From assembly GCF_034006665.1 (NCBI RefSeq), contig NZ_JAVESI010000001.1, positions 1 through 64,000 of the forward strand: a stretch of 64,000 nucleotides of DNA, read 5' to 3'. Positions within the stretch are counted from its first letter, which is position 1; each line of letters starts with the position of its first letter. Below, one piece after another: positions 1 to 9,082 of this stretch. This DNA is from Trichloromonas sp034006665 (GTDB lineage Bacteria > Desulfobacterota > Desulfuromonadia > Desulfuromonadales > Trichloromonadaceae). The notes under the pieces were generated by a model that ran no database searches, was not told where the DNA came from, and saw nothing but the letters and a program-made list of their open reading frames with translations. The position numbers and the translations under genes are program-made.

Positions 1-393
1 AAGCAGAGAGAAATATCGGCAATGGTAAGGATGTCGGTGACTGAACGCAGCAAAGCATGAAAACCACAATCTCATGCTCAGGGAATGTTTTTGCCCTTGA
101 CGGACAGCCTTTTAATGGGTGACCCCGGCATGTTGCATTCTGGTCTTTAAACCCCTGGCCTTCCTTCCACCGATTTTGAATAAAATCTACATACACCTCA
201 TATTTGCCATATTATCTATCAATTCCGGATATTTAAGTTATTTTTAGACCAGTTTAACAAATTGCGAACAACGAGAAAAAGTATATTTTATTCATACGAC
301 CCATCCCCGCGCCAAACCCTCCCCAGAACCTCCATTAAAAATAAATCCTAGTAATTTCATATTATTATAAATTTAAAAAATTTATTTTCAGTC
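1..393. other. Gene-free AT-rich upstream region
   Basis: No reading frame with a ribosome binding site or a recognisable product is visible here. The last 200 bases are strongly AT-rich and lie directly upstream of a sigma-54-type promoter. That is where an enhancer-binding protein and IHF would be expected to bind, but I could not identify a specific operator. Confidence 0.6.
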
Positions 394-410
394 TTGGCAC
401 GCTCCTCGCT
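394..410 (+). promoter_or_regulatory. Sigma-54 (-24/-12) promoter for the small membrane protein pair
   Basis: The sequence TTGGCACGCTCCTCGCT has the invariant GG (396-397) and GC (408-409) separated by exactly ten bases, and matches the TTGGCACG -24 consensus fully. The expected transcription start is near 421, leaving a leader of about 38 bases before the ATG at 459. The AT-rich upstream stretch suits DNA bending. Transcription from such promoters needs RpoN and an ATP-hydrolysing activator, which is not encoded nearby. Confidence 0.8.
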
Positions 411-458
411 ATATAGAAAGACAAGAGCAAGGCAAACGGCCTTGGAAAGGAGCACATC

Positions 459-683
459 ATGAAACGCACTCTCTCGACCCTGATCATCACCGCCGCTTCG
501 GCTTCTACCGCTTTTGCTTCCGGCGCCGCCGAGGGTTCCGGCTTCGGTCTGGTCACCATCGCTTTCTTGGGCTTTTTCGCCGTGATCATCGCCACCCAGC
601 TGCTTCCGGGACTGACCCTCTTCATCTCCGGTGCCAAGAGCATCTTCGGCAAAGGGAACAAGGAAGCCGGCAGTCATCGCTAA
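459..683 (+). CDS. Small membrane protein A (paralogous pair), unknown function
   Basis: This 74-residue protein has a basic start (MKRT), a hydrophobic signal-like segment ending AFASGAAEGSG, one further hydrophobic helix (about residues 28-52, GLVTIAFLGFFAVIIATQLLPGL) and a short basic tail. It would be a small inner-membrane or processed periplasmic peptide. The start follows a GAAAGGAG ribosome binding site. The next gene is a paralogue sharing the Gly-rich linker, the helix and the IATQL(L/V)P motif. The pair follows a sigma-54-type promoter, so expression is probably conditional. I do not recognise a characterised family. Confidence 0.72.
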   Translation: MKRTLSTLIITAASASTAFASGAAEGSGFGLVTIAFLGFFAVIIATQLLPGLTLFISGAKSIFGKGNKEAGSHR

Positions 684-738
684 GAAACGAGCAACGTCCC
701 CGAATCACACGGATCTCATACTTGAAAAGGAGAACATC

Positions 739-966
739 ATGAAAGCCACCGCCCGCATCGCCGCCGCCACCGCCCTCCTGTCGACCGTCGCCACGTCCGC
801 TTTCGCCGCTTCGAGCGCCGCTTCCGGCGGGGGATTGCTCGTCTGGTTGTTCCTCGGCTTCGTCGGTCTGATCGTCGCTACCCAGCTTGTTCCCGCCTTG
901 ATGCTGTTGGTCGGCATCGTCCAGGGGGTGACCAGCGGCAGCGCCGCCGACCAGTCGGCCCGGTAA
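739..966 (+). CDS. Small membrane protein B (paralogous pair), unknown function
   Basis: This 75-residue protein has the same plan as its neighbour: an N-terminal signal-like helix ending at SAFAASSAASGGG, then one hydrophobic helix (GLLVWLFLGFVGLIVATQLVPALMLLVG) with the shared VATQLVP motif, and a short polar tail. The start is the ATG at 739, behind AAAAGGAG. A longer frame opening at 631 only runs through the upstream gene. The 55-base gap and the terminator after this gene support a two-gene transcript from the promoter at 394. Function unknown; both may act together as a duplicated membrane peptide. Confidence 0.72.
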   Translation: MKATARIAAATALLSTVATSAFAASSAASGGGLLVWLFLGFVGLIVATQLVPALMLLVGIVQGVTSGSAADQSAR

Positions 967-988
967 CCACGAATCTCAACAATCCTGC

Positions 989-1026
989 ACGAAAGCCGAA
1001 GCCTATGCTTCGGCTTTCGTTGTTTT
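989..1026 (+). terminator. Rho-independent terminator after the small protein pair
   Basis: A 14-bp perfect stem (989-1002 with 1007-1020) with a four-base loop is followed by TGTTTTGG. It closes the two-gene unit before selA. Confidence 0.8.
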
Positions 1027-1124
1027 GGGGGATGAGAAAAATGGATTACCAGGCGGTCCGGCTATGCTAGTATCAGCGAATAAGTCATTATCCCTGCAAT
1101 CCCGAGTCTATCAACGAGCCCTCC

Positions 1125-2525
1125 ATGACCGATAAAAACCTTCTTTTGCGCCAACTCCCCGCCGTCGACCGCATTCTCAACGCTCCGCCCCTACAGGCCT
1201 TGGCCGCCACCTGCCCCCATGTGCTGCTGGTGGAAGCGGCCCAGGAGACGGTCGCCGAATTGCGCCACACTATTCTTTCTGGAAGCGTCTCCCCCGATCT
1301 GGCCGTCGATGGCGTCGCCGAACTCGCGGCTTGCCGCGCGGCGAACAAGCAGGGGCCCTCTCTGCGGCCGGTGCTCAACGCCACCGGCACCCTGCTGCAC
1401 ACCAATCTCGGTCGCGCCCCCCTGAGCGAAGCGGCGCTGGCCGCCATCACCGCCGTCAGCCGTTCCTATTCCAACCTCGAACTCGATCTGACAACAGGCA
1501 AGCGCGGTCATCGTTTCTCCCATGTAGAGGGATTGCTCTGCCGCTTGTCCGGCGCCGAGGCGGCGGCGGTGGTCAACAATAACGCCGGCGCAGTGTTGCT
1601 CGCCCTGACCGCCTTGGCGAAGGGGAAAGAAGCTATCGTTTCGCGGGGGGAAATGATCGAGATCGGCGGGGCCTTCCGCATCCCCGAAGTGATGGAGGCG
1701 GGCGGGGTGAAACTGCGCGAGGTGGGAACGACCAACAAAACCCATCTCAAGGATTACGCCGGGGCGATTAACGCGGAAACCGGTCTGCTGCTCAAGGTCC
1801 ACACCAGCAATTACCGCATCGTCGGTTTCACCCAGGAGGTGCCGGCAGCGGCGATGGTCGAACTGGCCCATGGCCACGGCCTGCCGGTGATGGAAGATCT
1901 GGGCAGCGGCATGCTCATGGATCTTACGCCCTTCGGCCTCCCTCGGGAGCCGACGGTGCGCGAGGCGGTAGCAGCGGGGATCGACGTCGTCACCTTCAGT
2001 GGCGACAAACTCCTCGGCGGCCCCCAAGCGGGAATTCTCGTCGGCCGCCGCACCGCTATCGACAAAATCCGCCACCACCCCCTGGCCCGCGCCCTGCGCA
2101 TCGACAAGCTGACCCTGGCGGCCTTGGAAGCGACCCTGGCCGCCTACCTTGACGAACAGCGGGCGCTGTCGGAACTGCCGGTACTGCGCATGCTCAACAT
2201 GACGGCGGCGGAAGTGGAAGAGCGCAGCCGCGCTTTCGCCGAGCGACTTGACGCTACCCTCGGCACGGCGGCAGAGATCTCCGTGATCGAAGAGCCTTCG
2301 GCCATCGGCGGCGGCGCCCTGCCCCTGACCGAACTCCCCGGTTTCGCCGTCGCCCTGACCCCGCAAGGGATCAGCGTCGACCTCCTCGCCCTGCGCCTGC
2401 GCCAGGGGAAACCGCCGGTAGTCGGCCGCGTTCAGGACAACCGCCTGCTCCTCAACCTGCGCACCATCCTCCCCGACGAAGAACCGCACCTCATCGAAGC
2501 CCTGCGCATCGCCTTCCGCTCGTGA
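1125..2525 (+). CDS. selA: L-seryl-tRNA(Sec) selenium transferase
   Basis: SelA is a cytoplasmic PLP enzyme that turns Ser-tRNA(Sec) into selenocysteinyl-tRNA(Sec) using selenophosphate. The 466-residue length is normal. The N-terminal helical domain (LLRQLPAVDRIL) is followed by the substrate region NATGTLLHTNLGRAPLS and the PLP-lysine motif FSGDKLLGGPQAG. The lysine is residue 295, the same number as in E. coli. This implies the organism makes selenoproteins. The partners selB, selD and selC are not in the window, so selA stands alone here. A convergent terminator separates it from nhaA. Confidence 0.97.
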   Translation: MTDKNLLLRQLPAVDRILNAPPLQALAATCPHVLLVEAAQETVAELRHTILSGSVSPDLAVDGVAELAACRAANKQGPSLRPVLNATGTLLHTNLGRAPLSEAALAAITAVSRSYSNLELDLTTGKRGHRFSHVEGLLCRLSGAEAAAVVNNNAGAVLLALTALAKGKEAIVSRGEMIEIGGAFRIPEVMEAGGVKLREVGTTNKTHLKDYAGAINAETGLLLKVHTSNYRIVGFTQEVPAAAMVELAHGHGLPVMEDLGSGMLMDLTPFGLPREPTVREAVAAGIDVVTFSGDKLLGGPQAGILVGRRTAIDKIRHHPLARALRIDKLTLAALEATLAAYLDEQRALSELPVLRMLNMTAAEVEERSRAFAERLDATLGTAAEISVIEEPSAIGGGALPLTELPGFAVALTPQGISVDLLALRLRQGKPPVVGRVQDNRLLLNLRTILPDEEPHLIEALRIAFRS

Positions 2526-2555
2526 AAAAAGCCCCGGAACCTTGGGTTCCGGGGC
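2525..2555 (-). terminator. Terminator between selA and nhaA
   Basis: An 11-bp GC-rich stem (2531-2541 with 2545-2555) with a TTG loop. Read on the minus strand it runs into TTTTTT, so it is a canonical terminator for nhaA. The same hairpin may stop selA transcripts, although the plus side lacks a T-run. Confidence 0.8.
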
Positions 2556-2583
2556 CGCGAAAAGTTTCTCGGCTATCGCTCGG

Positions 2584-3762
2584 TCAACATGAACACCGGC
2601 GTCGAAACCGCGCCGTGCGGCGCAAGATCAGGTAGCCGCAAATCGCCGACAGCAGGGACCCGAGCAGCACCCCGAGACGGGCTCCCGGCATCGCCCCGCC
2701 ATCCAAGGCCAGCGAGGCGATGAACAGACTCATGGTGAAACCGACACCGCAGAGCAGGGACATCCCGTAGAACTCCCGCCAGCGAACATCGTCGGGCAGA
2801 CTCGCCACCCGCAGCCGCACGGCCAGCCAGGAAAAACCGAACACTCCCACTTGTTTGCCAAGAAAAAGCCCGAGGGCGATGCCCAGCGGCAGGGGCTCCA
2901 GCAAGAAATCCAACGACATGCCGGAAAGGGAGACGCCGGCGTTGGCGAAGGCGAAAAGCGGGAGGATGCCGAAAGCCACCCAGGGATGGAGGCTGTGCTC
3001 CAGATGCCGCAGGGGGGAATGCCCGTGGACATCGCACTCCCGCAAGGGGATGGCGAAAGCCATGACCACGCCGGCCAGGGTCGCGTGCACCCCCGACTTG
3101 AGCACACTGGTCCAAAGAAAGACGCCGACCAGGATGTACGGCGCCAACCGGGTAACGCCGAGACGGTTCAGAACCAGCAGCATGACGATGGCCAACCCGG
3201 CCAGCCCGAGCGAGAGCATCGACAACTCGTGGGTGAAAAACAGGGCGATAATGACGATCGCGCCCAGGTCGTCGAGAATCGCCAGGGTCAGCAGAAACAG
3301 CTTGAGACTGTTGGGAACCCCCTTGCCCAGCAACGCGAGGACCCCCAGGGCGAAGGCGATGTCGGTCGCCGCCGGGATCGCCCAGCCGTCGCGAGCCTGA
3401 ACGTCGCCACCGTTGAACCAGGCGTAGATCAGCGCCGGCAGCACCATCCCGCCGACCGCCGCCAGCGCCGGAAGGACGATCCGCGACAGGCTCGACAGCT
3501 CGCCGTCGAGAACCTCCCTTTTGACTTCCAGGCCGACGAGCAGGAAGAAGATCGCCATCAAACCATCGTTGATCCACAGCAGCAGGGGCTTGGCGAGGGA
3601 CAGTTCGCCGATTTCGACGGCCAGCCGGGTTTGCAGAAACAGGTCGTAGAGACCGGCCAGCGGCGTGTTGGCGCAGAGCAACGCCAGCAGCATGGCGAAG
3701 ATCAGCAGTATGCCGCTGGCCGATTCCAGTTTCAGAAACTCCCGTATCGCGCTTATCGTCAT
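2584..3762 (-). CDS. nhaA: Na+/H+ antiporter NhaA
   Basis: This inner-membrane electrogenic antiporter exports Na+ in exchange for H+. The 392 residues carry the family signatures: an N-terminal LKLESASGILLIFA segment, IFFLLVGLEVKREVLDGELS, PAATDIAFALGVLALLG with the paired aspartates region (TLAILDDLGAIVIIALFFT), and a C-terminal GVGFTMSLFIASLA. About a dozen membrane helices are visible. The ATG at 3762 follows GGGAGAGG. A second Na+/H+ antiporter of another family (nhaD) lies decayed at 11442-12112, so this may be the remaining functional one in this region. Confidence 0.96.
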   Translation of the reverse strand: MTISAIREFLKLESASGILLIFAMLLALLCANTPLAGLYDLFLQTRLAVEIGELSLAKPLLLWINDGLMAIFFLLVGLEVKREVLDGELSSLSRIVLPALAAVGGMVLPALIYAWFNGGDVQARDGWAIPAATDIAFALGVLALLGKGVPNSLKLFLLTLAILDDLGAIVIIALFFTHELSMLSLGLAGLAIVMLLVLNRLGVTRLAPYILVGVFLWTSVLKSGVHATLAGVVMAFAIPLRECDVHGHSPLRHLEHSLHPWVAFGILPLFAFANAGVSLSGMSLDFLLEPLPLGIALGLFLGKQVGVFGFSWLAVRLRVASLPDDVRWREFYGMSLLCGVGFTMSLFIASLALDGGAMPGARLGVLLGSLLSAICGYLILRRTARFRRRCSC

Positions 3763-3808
3763 CGGTCACCTCTCCCGTCGCGGCCACGCCGGCAACGGAA
3801 CACCCCCA

Positions 3809-4666
3809 TCAAGCCCGGCCTCCAGCCATAGCCTGCAGCCGGGCGATACGCTCTTCCATGGGCGGATGGGTGGAGAAGAGCTTGGCCAGCGACGCCCCCT
3901 TCAATGGGTTGACGATGAACATGTGCGAGGTGGCCGGGGTCGCCTCGTTCATCGGCACCTGTTGGGACGCCAGTTGCAACTTGTTCAGGGCACTGGCCAA
4001 AGCCAGGGGATTGCCGCAGATCTTTGCCCCGGAGGCATCGGCCAGAAACTCGCGGCTGCGCGAAACCGCCATCTGGATGAGCATGGCGGCCATCGGCGCG
4101 ATAAAGGCCATGGCCAGGCCGCCGAGCATGCTTCCGCCCCCCTCTTCGTCGTCACTGCTGCCGCCGCCGAAAATCGCCGCCCATTGCAGCATGTTGCCGA
4201 GCATGGCGATAGCCCCGGCGAAGGTCGCGGCGATGGTGGAGATCAGGGTGTCGCGGTTCCGGACATGAGACAGTTCGTGGGCCATCACTCCTTCCAGTTC
4301 TTCGGCGGTGAGAATGCGCATGATCCCTTCCGTGGCGGCAACGGCGGCATTGGCCGGATTGCGGCCGGTGGCGAAGGCGTTGGGGCTGTCCGAAGGGATG
4401 ATGTAAACCTTGGGCATGGGCATCCCGGCGCGCTCGGCCAGGCCCTTGACCATGCGGTAAAAGGCTGGGCTTTCGGTTTCGGAAACCTCGCGGGCCTTGT
4501 ACATCTTCAGAACAATCTTGTCCGAATACCAGTAGCTGAAGAAATTCATGCCGCCGGCCAGAAGCAGGGCGATGACCATCCCCCCCTGACCGCCGATGGC
4601 ATTGCCCATGGCCACCATGAGCAGGGTGAGACAGGTGAGAAAGAAGGTGATTTTCAAGGTGTTCAT
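3809..4666 (-). CDS. htpX: Membrane zinc metalloprotease HtpX
   Basis: HtpX is an inner-membrane M48 protease that degrades misfolded membrane proteins. The 285-residue protein has two N-terminal helices (residues 5-20 and 28-48), the NAFATGR motif, and the zinc-binding HELSH at residues 130-134. Two more hydrophobic stretches follow, then the SREFLADASGA region with the third zinc ligand (Glu). The ATG at 4666 follows a strong GGAGGAAT site. It lies upstream of nhaA with a 46-base gap, and the two may be co-transcribed. Confidence 0.96.
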   Translation of the reverse strand: MNTLKITFFLTCLTLLMVAMGNAIGGQGGMVIALLLAGGMNFFSYWYSDKIVLKMYKAREVSETESPAFYRMVKGLAERAGMPMPKVYIIPSDSPNAFATGRNPANAAVAATEGIMRILTAEELEGVMAHELSHVRNRDTLISTIAATFAGAIAMLGNMLQWAAIFGGGSSDDEEGGGSMLGGLAMAFIAPMAAMLIQMAVSRSREFLADASGAKICGNPLALASALNKLQLASQQVPMNEATPATSHMFIVNPLKGASLAKLFSTHPPMEERIARLQAMAGGRA

Positions 4667-4977
4667 GCTTTTATTCCTCCGTACCTCGGGTTGCGCCGTC
4701 GGTAAAAGAAAAGACCCTTACCCACGGCTGACTGTTGAAACGCCATGAATAAAGGTCTGGCAAATCGCGACCTGCTGGTCGGCTACCCCGCGCCCGGGCG
4801 ACTCGGTCACCGTAATGACGAAACGCGGGCCGGCGATGTCTCCCGCCGGTTGCTACTCCCCTTTAACGATCTAAAGGATACGAAAACGGATATTTTTCTG
4901 TCAACAAAAATCGGCGGCAGCGCAAAAAGTCCGCGGCGGTGGTTGTTCCGACCATCATCACGAACAGACCGCGCCTC
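4667..4977. other. Intergenic region without a visible gene
   Basis: This stretch of 311 bases lies upstream of htpX and downstream of the HDOD gene, both on the minus strand. It must hold the htpX promoter. Frames running through it have no ribosome binding site and no family resemblance. I see no strong hairpin. Confidence 0.5.
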
Positions 4978-6288
4978 TCAGAAGATGCCGGCAACGAAAC
5001 TCTCCACCTGCTCCAGTTCTGCGGCAGCGGCCCCGACATCGAACCGGGCCAGGAGAGTGCCCAAGGGAGATTCCGTCGGCGCAGGGAAGATGCCTTCATT
5101 GACGAAACGGTCGGCCAACTGAACGAGGGCGGGAAGGCGTTCTTCCCCCGCCAGGAGCTCGGGCTCATGATGACGGGCGATGACTTGCTTCACCGCTTCG
5201 GGCAGATGCCAGTTTTCAGCCAGAAGCGCCCCCACCTGAACGTGATGGTCGACGACCAGACGTTCGCATTCTGCCTCGGAGAGTTCCTGCTCCGCCAGAA
5301 TCCGCCACAACACCACCTTGCCGATGTCGTGCAACAGGCCGCCGACGAAGGCAGTCTCCTCGTCCTCGCCGCAAAGACCGGCGAGCTTGCGGGCGACGTA
5401 GGCGCACTTGAAGCCATGGCGCATGAGCTCCACCAGCCGGGTGCGCTCCGCCGTGTCAGCGGGGGTTATGGAATGGGTGACGGCAATGCCGAGCAGTTTC
5501 TTGTAGCCAAGGAGAACGAGGGCGTGCTGGATCGAGGTTACAGAATTGGCCAGGCCGTAGAAGGAAGAATTGACGACCTTGAGGATGCGCGAGGTCAGAA
5601 GCTGGTCGGCCATGACAATTTTCAGCACCTGATGGGGCGAACCCTGGGGATCCTCCATCGCCCGGCGCAGATGCAGCAGAGTCTTGGGCATGGGCGGCAG
5701 GGAAAAATCGCCGCGCCCCAGACGGCGAGCCACGGTTTCGTACCAGGAATCCTGCCCTGACCGTTGCTCGGCGAGAGCCTTTTCATTGAGCTGCCGCGCC
5801 CGTTTTACCGACTCCCCCAACCCGAGGCGGACGATCCGGGAACCGGTCGCCGGTTCGCTTTGGCGCAGCATAAAAAAGCCTCGTGGACGGCGCAGGGCAT
5901 CGGCCAGCGCCAGCAGCAGCCGAAAGGTCTGCAAGCGCTTCAGGGCCGAGGAATCGAGCAGCTTTCGTTCCACTAGGTAGCGCCCCAGGGGAAGGTTGCG
6001 CGCCAAGCTCTCCCGGCGGGCGGCGGCGAGCCGTTCGGGGTCGAGAAAACCAGCGCCGGCAAGGATGTATTCTTGGCTTTCCTCCGCACGGTTGCTGACC
6101 AGGCCGACCAGCATCCCCACTTCTAGTGCCAGGGTTTTATGGACCGTGCCGTAAACCAGGGTGAGCGCTCCAGTCAAAGCCCTCGCCTCGATCCAGGCGA
6201 GGAGATCCTCGAGAGACATCAGCCCCAGATCCCCCTGCAACGAGTTTGACACCTCCAGCGGTCGCATATCGTTGGCGGCCTGATTCAT
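4978..6288 (-). CDS. DUF4388-HDOD signalling protein
   Basis: The 436-residue cytoplasmic protein begins with a DUF4388-like region (about residues 14-140, LQGDLGLMSLEDLLAWIEARALTGALTLVYG), a domain often fused to signalling modules in deltaproteobacteria. It continues with an HDOD domain (about 205-410, FSLPPMPKTLLHLRRAMEDPQGS...VVNSSFYGL). The HD-like motif GGLLHDIGKVVLW is present, as is the following DHHVQVGALLAENW. HDOD proteins act in signal transduction, often as scaffolds next to c-di-GMP or chemotaxis pathways; catalytic activity is usually unproven. The start has a GGGAGG site at good distance. Confidence 0.88.
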   Translation of the reverse strand: MNQAANDMRPLEVSNSLQGDLGLMSLEDLLAWIEARALTGALTLVYGTVHKTLALEVGMLVGLVSNRAEESQEYILAGAGFLDPERLAAARRESLARNLPLGRYLVERKLLDSSALKRLQTFRLLLALADALRRPRGFFMLRQSEPATGSRIVRLGLGESVKRARQLNEKALAEQRSGQDSWYETVARRLGRGDFSLPPMPKTLLHLRRAMEDPQGSPHQVLKIVMADQLLTSRILKVVNSSFYGLANSVTSIQHALVLLGYKKLLGIAVTHSITPADTAERTRLVELMRHGFKCAYVARKLAGLCGEDEETAFVGGLLHDIGKVVLWRILAEQELSEAECERLVVDHHVQVGALLAENWHLPEAVKQVIARHHEPELLAGEERLPALVQLADRFVNEGIFPAPTESPLGTLLARFDVGAAAAELEQVESFVAGIF

Positions 6289-6574
6289 GAACCGAAACCT
6301 CCCTCACCCTCCCGCGGAAAACCCAAAGAAAAAACGATCCAAACCGCATCGTTTCCTGTAGATATTCGCCGAACGGGGGGAATTGTCAACCCCGGCCCCG
6401 GCGCGACCGAATGCGAGGTAAGTCCTTGCAAATCCCGGGCCATACGGCTTTTACGGTTGCCATTCCCATGGCCGCCGGTATATTTTCATTCTGTTGGTCG
6501 GAGGGTCCGCGCTTTCCGGCAACCGACCCGATCCATAATAATTCATTCCTTTGCATGATTGACCAGGAGGCTCC

Positions 6575-8056
6575 ATGACCGCACCGCCCCCCCTGCTGCT
6601 GGCCCGCAGCGACCAGGACATCGCCCTGCTCCCGCGCATGGCCAACCGCCATGGCCTAGTGGCCGGCGCCACCGGCACCGGCAAGACCATCACCTTGCGT
6701 CTGCTCGCCGAAGGCTTCAGCCGCCAAGGCGTCCCGGTCTTTCTCGCCGATATCAAAGGGGATATCTCCGGGATGGCGGCAGCTGGGGAAGGCCATCCGA
6801 AAATCGTGGAACGAGCAGCGCAACTGAAATTGCAGGACTTCGCCCCGGAGGCCTTTCCCGTTATTTTCTGGGATCTCTTCGGCAAGCAGGGGCATCCGGT
6901 ACGGGCCACCGTCTCGGATATGGGACCGCTCCTTCTCGGCCGGCTTCTCAACCTCAGCGAAGTCCAGACGGGCGTGCTCAATCTGGCTTTCCGCATCGCC
7001 GACGACAATGGTCTGCTCCTCCTCGACCTGAAGGACTTGCAGGCGATGGTCCGTCACCTGGGAGAGAACGCTTCCCAGTACACTACCAGCTACGGCAATA
7101 TCTCCACCGCCAGCGTCGGCGCCATCCAGCGTGCCCTGATCTCTCTTGAAGATCAGGGGGGCGACAGCTTTTTCGGTGAACCGGCGCTGGAACTGACCGA
7201 TCTCATGCGCACCGACCTTTCCGGCCGGGGAATGGTCAACATCCTGGCGGCGGATCAGCTCATTCTCTCACCGCAGCTCTATTCCACCTTTTTGCTCTGG
7301 CTGCTGTCGGAACTTTTCGAGCGCCTCCCCGAGGTCGGCGACCCGGAAAAACCACGCCTGGTCTTCTTCTTCGACGAAGCCCATCTCCTCTTCGACGAAG
7401 CGCCCAAGAGCCTGCGCGACAAAATCGAGCAGGTGGTGCGCCTGATCCGCTCCAAGGGGGTAGGGATTTACTTCGTAACCCAGAGTCCGAGCGACGTCCC
7501 CGACGAGGTCCTCGGCCAACTCGGCAACCGCGTCCAACACGCCCTGCGCGCCTTCACTCCGCGGGATCAGAAGGCGGTGCGTACCGCCGCCGAAACCTTC
7601 CGCCCCAACCCCAAGATCGACACCGCCCGGGTCATCACCGAACTGGGGGTGGGTGAAGCGCTCCTCTCGGTGCTCGACGCCAAGGGAACGCCGACCATGG
7701 TGGAGCGGGCCTTGGTCTGCCCGCCCCGCAGCCGCCTGCGCCCCCTGGACGAGGGGGAGCGACGTCAGGTTCTTCAGGGCTCCCCCCTCTTCGGTCGCTA
7801 CGAGCAGGTCGTCGACCGGGAATCGGCCCATGAAATTTTGCGCGAACGGGCGCAGCGCGAGCAGGAGCGCGCCGCCCTCGAAGCGGAACTGGCGCAGAGT
7901 CGCCCCACCGCCCGCAAAGAACCGGCGCGGCGCGGCCGCCAGCCGGACAGTCTGGTAGAGTCCCTGGCCAAGAGTGCCGCCCGCAGTATCGGCACCCAGG
8001 TCGGCCGCACCCTCATCCGCGGCGTCCTCGGATCCCTCTTCGGCGGACGCCGCTGA
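6575..8056 (+). CDS. HerA/VirB4-like ATPase of the DUF853 family (YjgR-like)
   Basis: The 493-residue protein carries a Walker A motif GATGTGKT at residues 31-38, IKGDISGM shortly after, and a Walker B-type segment LVFFFDEAHLLF near residue 265. It then has the family signature VGIYFVTQSPSDVPDEVLGQLGNRVQHALRAFTPRDQKA. Helicase HerA-like DUF853 proteins are P-loop ATPases of unproven cellular role. The Arg/Glu-rich tail from about residue 420 looks coiled and basic. The start follows CCAGGAGG. The next two genes are only 9 and 2 bases apart, suggesting an operon. Confidence 0.92.
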   Translation: MTAPPPLLLARSDQDIALLPRMANRHGLVAGATGTGKTITLRLLAEGFSRQGVPVFLADIKGDISGMAAAGEGHPKIVERAAQLKLQDFAPEAFPVIFWDLFGKQGHPVRATVSDMGPLLLGRLLNLSEVQTGVLNLAFRIADDNGLLLLDLKDLQAMVRHLGENASQYTTSYGNISTASVGAIQRALISLEDQGGDSFFGEPALELTDLMRTDLSGRGMVNILAADQLILSPQLYSTFLLWLLSELFERLPEVGDPEKPRLVFFFDEAHLLFDEAPKSLRDKIEQVVRLIRSKGVGIYFVTQSPSDVPDEVLGQLGNRVQHALRAFTPRDQKAVRTAAETFRPNPKIDTARVITELGVGEALLSVLDAKGTPTMVERALVCPPRSRLRPLDEGERRQVLQGSPLFGRYEQVVDRESAHEILRERAQREQERAALEAELAQSRPTARKEPARRGRQPDSLVESLAKSAARSIGTQVGRTLIRGVLGSLFGGRR

Positions 8057-8065
8057 TTTTCGCCC

Positions 8066-8572
8066 ATGAACCTATCCCCTGCATTGCGTCAAGGTTTGTG
8101 CTTGATCTGTCTGGGCTTGGCCGCCCTGGCCGGCTGGTGGCTGGGCGAAGGGGGCGTCCCCCTCGGTTCCCTGAGCGGCGCTGCCTTGTTGCTGCTCTTC
8201 GTCTTCGGCGCCGCCGGGCTGGCTCCCTCCCCCCGACGGCAGGAAAAGTACTATGTCATGGCCGCCGCGCTGATTCTCATTCTCGGCAGCTGGTCGGCGG
8301 GGCAGGCGACGAATCGGCGCGCCTTTCACGAATGCCTGGAGCGGGGGAATGTGATCCGCGCCTCGCTGGAAAGCTTTCACCAAAAACAGGGACACTATCC
8401 CGAAAGCCTGGACGAGCTGACCGTGGATCTGCCCGGCCGGCGGCGGCTGCACCCCGACCTGCTTGACTACCGGCGCCTGGACGACAACTACGAACTGACT
8501 TTTTTCCGGGACAACCTGCGCTTCGCCGCCGGCCGTCACGTCCCCTTCAGCGCCCAGCGCCAGGAGCCCTGA
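8066..8572 (+). CDS. Membrane protein with GspG-like C-terminal domain, unknown function
   Basis: This 168-residue protein has three hydrophobic helices (about residues 7-24, 33-52 and 66-84). An extracytoplasmic part follows, containing RASLESFHQKQGHYPESLDELTVDLPGRRRLHPDLLDYRRLDDNYELTF in part. The pattern of a helix followed by GHYP-SLDEL resembles the soluble domain of type II secretion pseudopilins, but there is no prepilin peptidase site at the N-terminus, so it is not itself a pilin. It sits between the DUF853 ATPase and the SRPBCC gene in a tight run. Function unknown. Confidence 0.75.
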   Translation: MNLSPALRQGLCLICLGLAALAGWWLGEGGVPLGSLSGAALLLLFVFGAAGLAPSPRRQEKYYVMAAALILILGSWSAGQATNRRAFHECLERGNVIRASLESFHQKQGHYPESLDELTVDLPGRRRLHPDLLDYRRLDDNYELTFFRDNLRFAAGRHVPFSAQRQEP

Positions 8573-8574
8573 CC

Positions 8575-9039
8575 ATGGAACACGCCACCGTCCACAGCCT
8601 GTGCACCCGCCAGGTACTTCCACTGCCCATCGAGGAAGTTTTCGCTTTCTTCGCCGATGCCGGCAACCTCGAACGGATCACTCCGCCGGAACTCAATTTC
8701 CGCATTCTCACGCCCCTGCCCATCGCTGTCGACCAGGGCACCGTCATCGATTACCGCCTGCGCCTCTTCGGCATTCCCTTCGCGTGGAAAACGGAAATCA
8801 CCTGCTGGGAACCGCCCCACCAGTTCGTCGATGAGCAGCGCCGGGGCCCTTACCGCCAATGGATTCACCGGCACCGCTTCAGCCCCGTTGCGGGGGGAAC
8901 GATGATGGAGGACGAGGTTCGTTACCAGCTCCCCCTCGCGCCCCTGGGAGAACTCGCCCTGCCCCTGATCCGGCTGCAACTGGGGCGGATTTTCGACTAC
9001 CGGAAAGAGGCGATTCGGAGTATTCTCGGCGAAAGATGA
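8575..9039 (+). CDS. SRPBCC-family protein (START/polyketide-cyclase-like fold)
   Basis: The 154-residue protein has the hallmarks of the SRPBCC family: an initial strand and helix (RQVLPLPIEEVFAFFADAGNLERITPPEL), a central IDYRLRLFGIPFAWKTEITCWEPPHQFVDEQRRGPYRQWIHRH block and a long C-terminal helix (LIRLQLGRIFDYRKEAIRSIL). Members bind hydrophobic ligands; the ligand here is unknown. It starts two bases after the preceding stop, which points to translational coupling. Confidence 0.88.
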   Translation: MEHATVHSLCTRQVLPLPIEEVFAFFADAGNLERITPPELNFRILTPLPIAVDQGTVIDYRLRLFGIPFAWKTEITCWEPPHQFVDEQRRGPYRQWIHRHRFSPVAGGTMMEDEVRYQLPLAPLGELALPLIRLQLGRIFDYRKEAIRSILGER

Positions 9040-9082
9040 AGCCCGGAGCGCCCCGGATACGGCCCCGGCGCTGGAGACGGAA

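Noticed and set aside
2851..3831. Plus-strand open frame of 326 codons
   Set aside because: It is antisense to nhaA, which is certain from its motifs.
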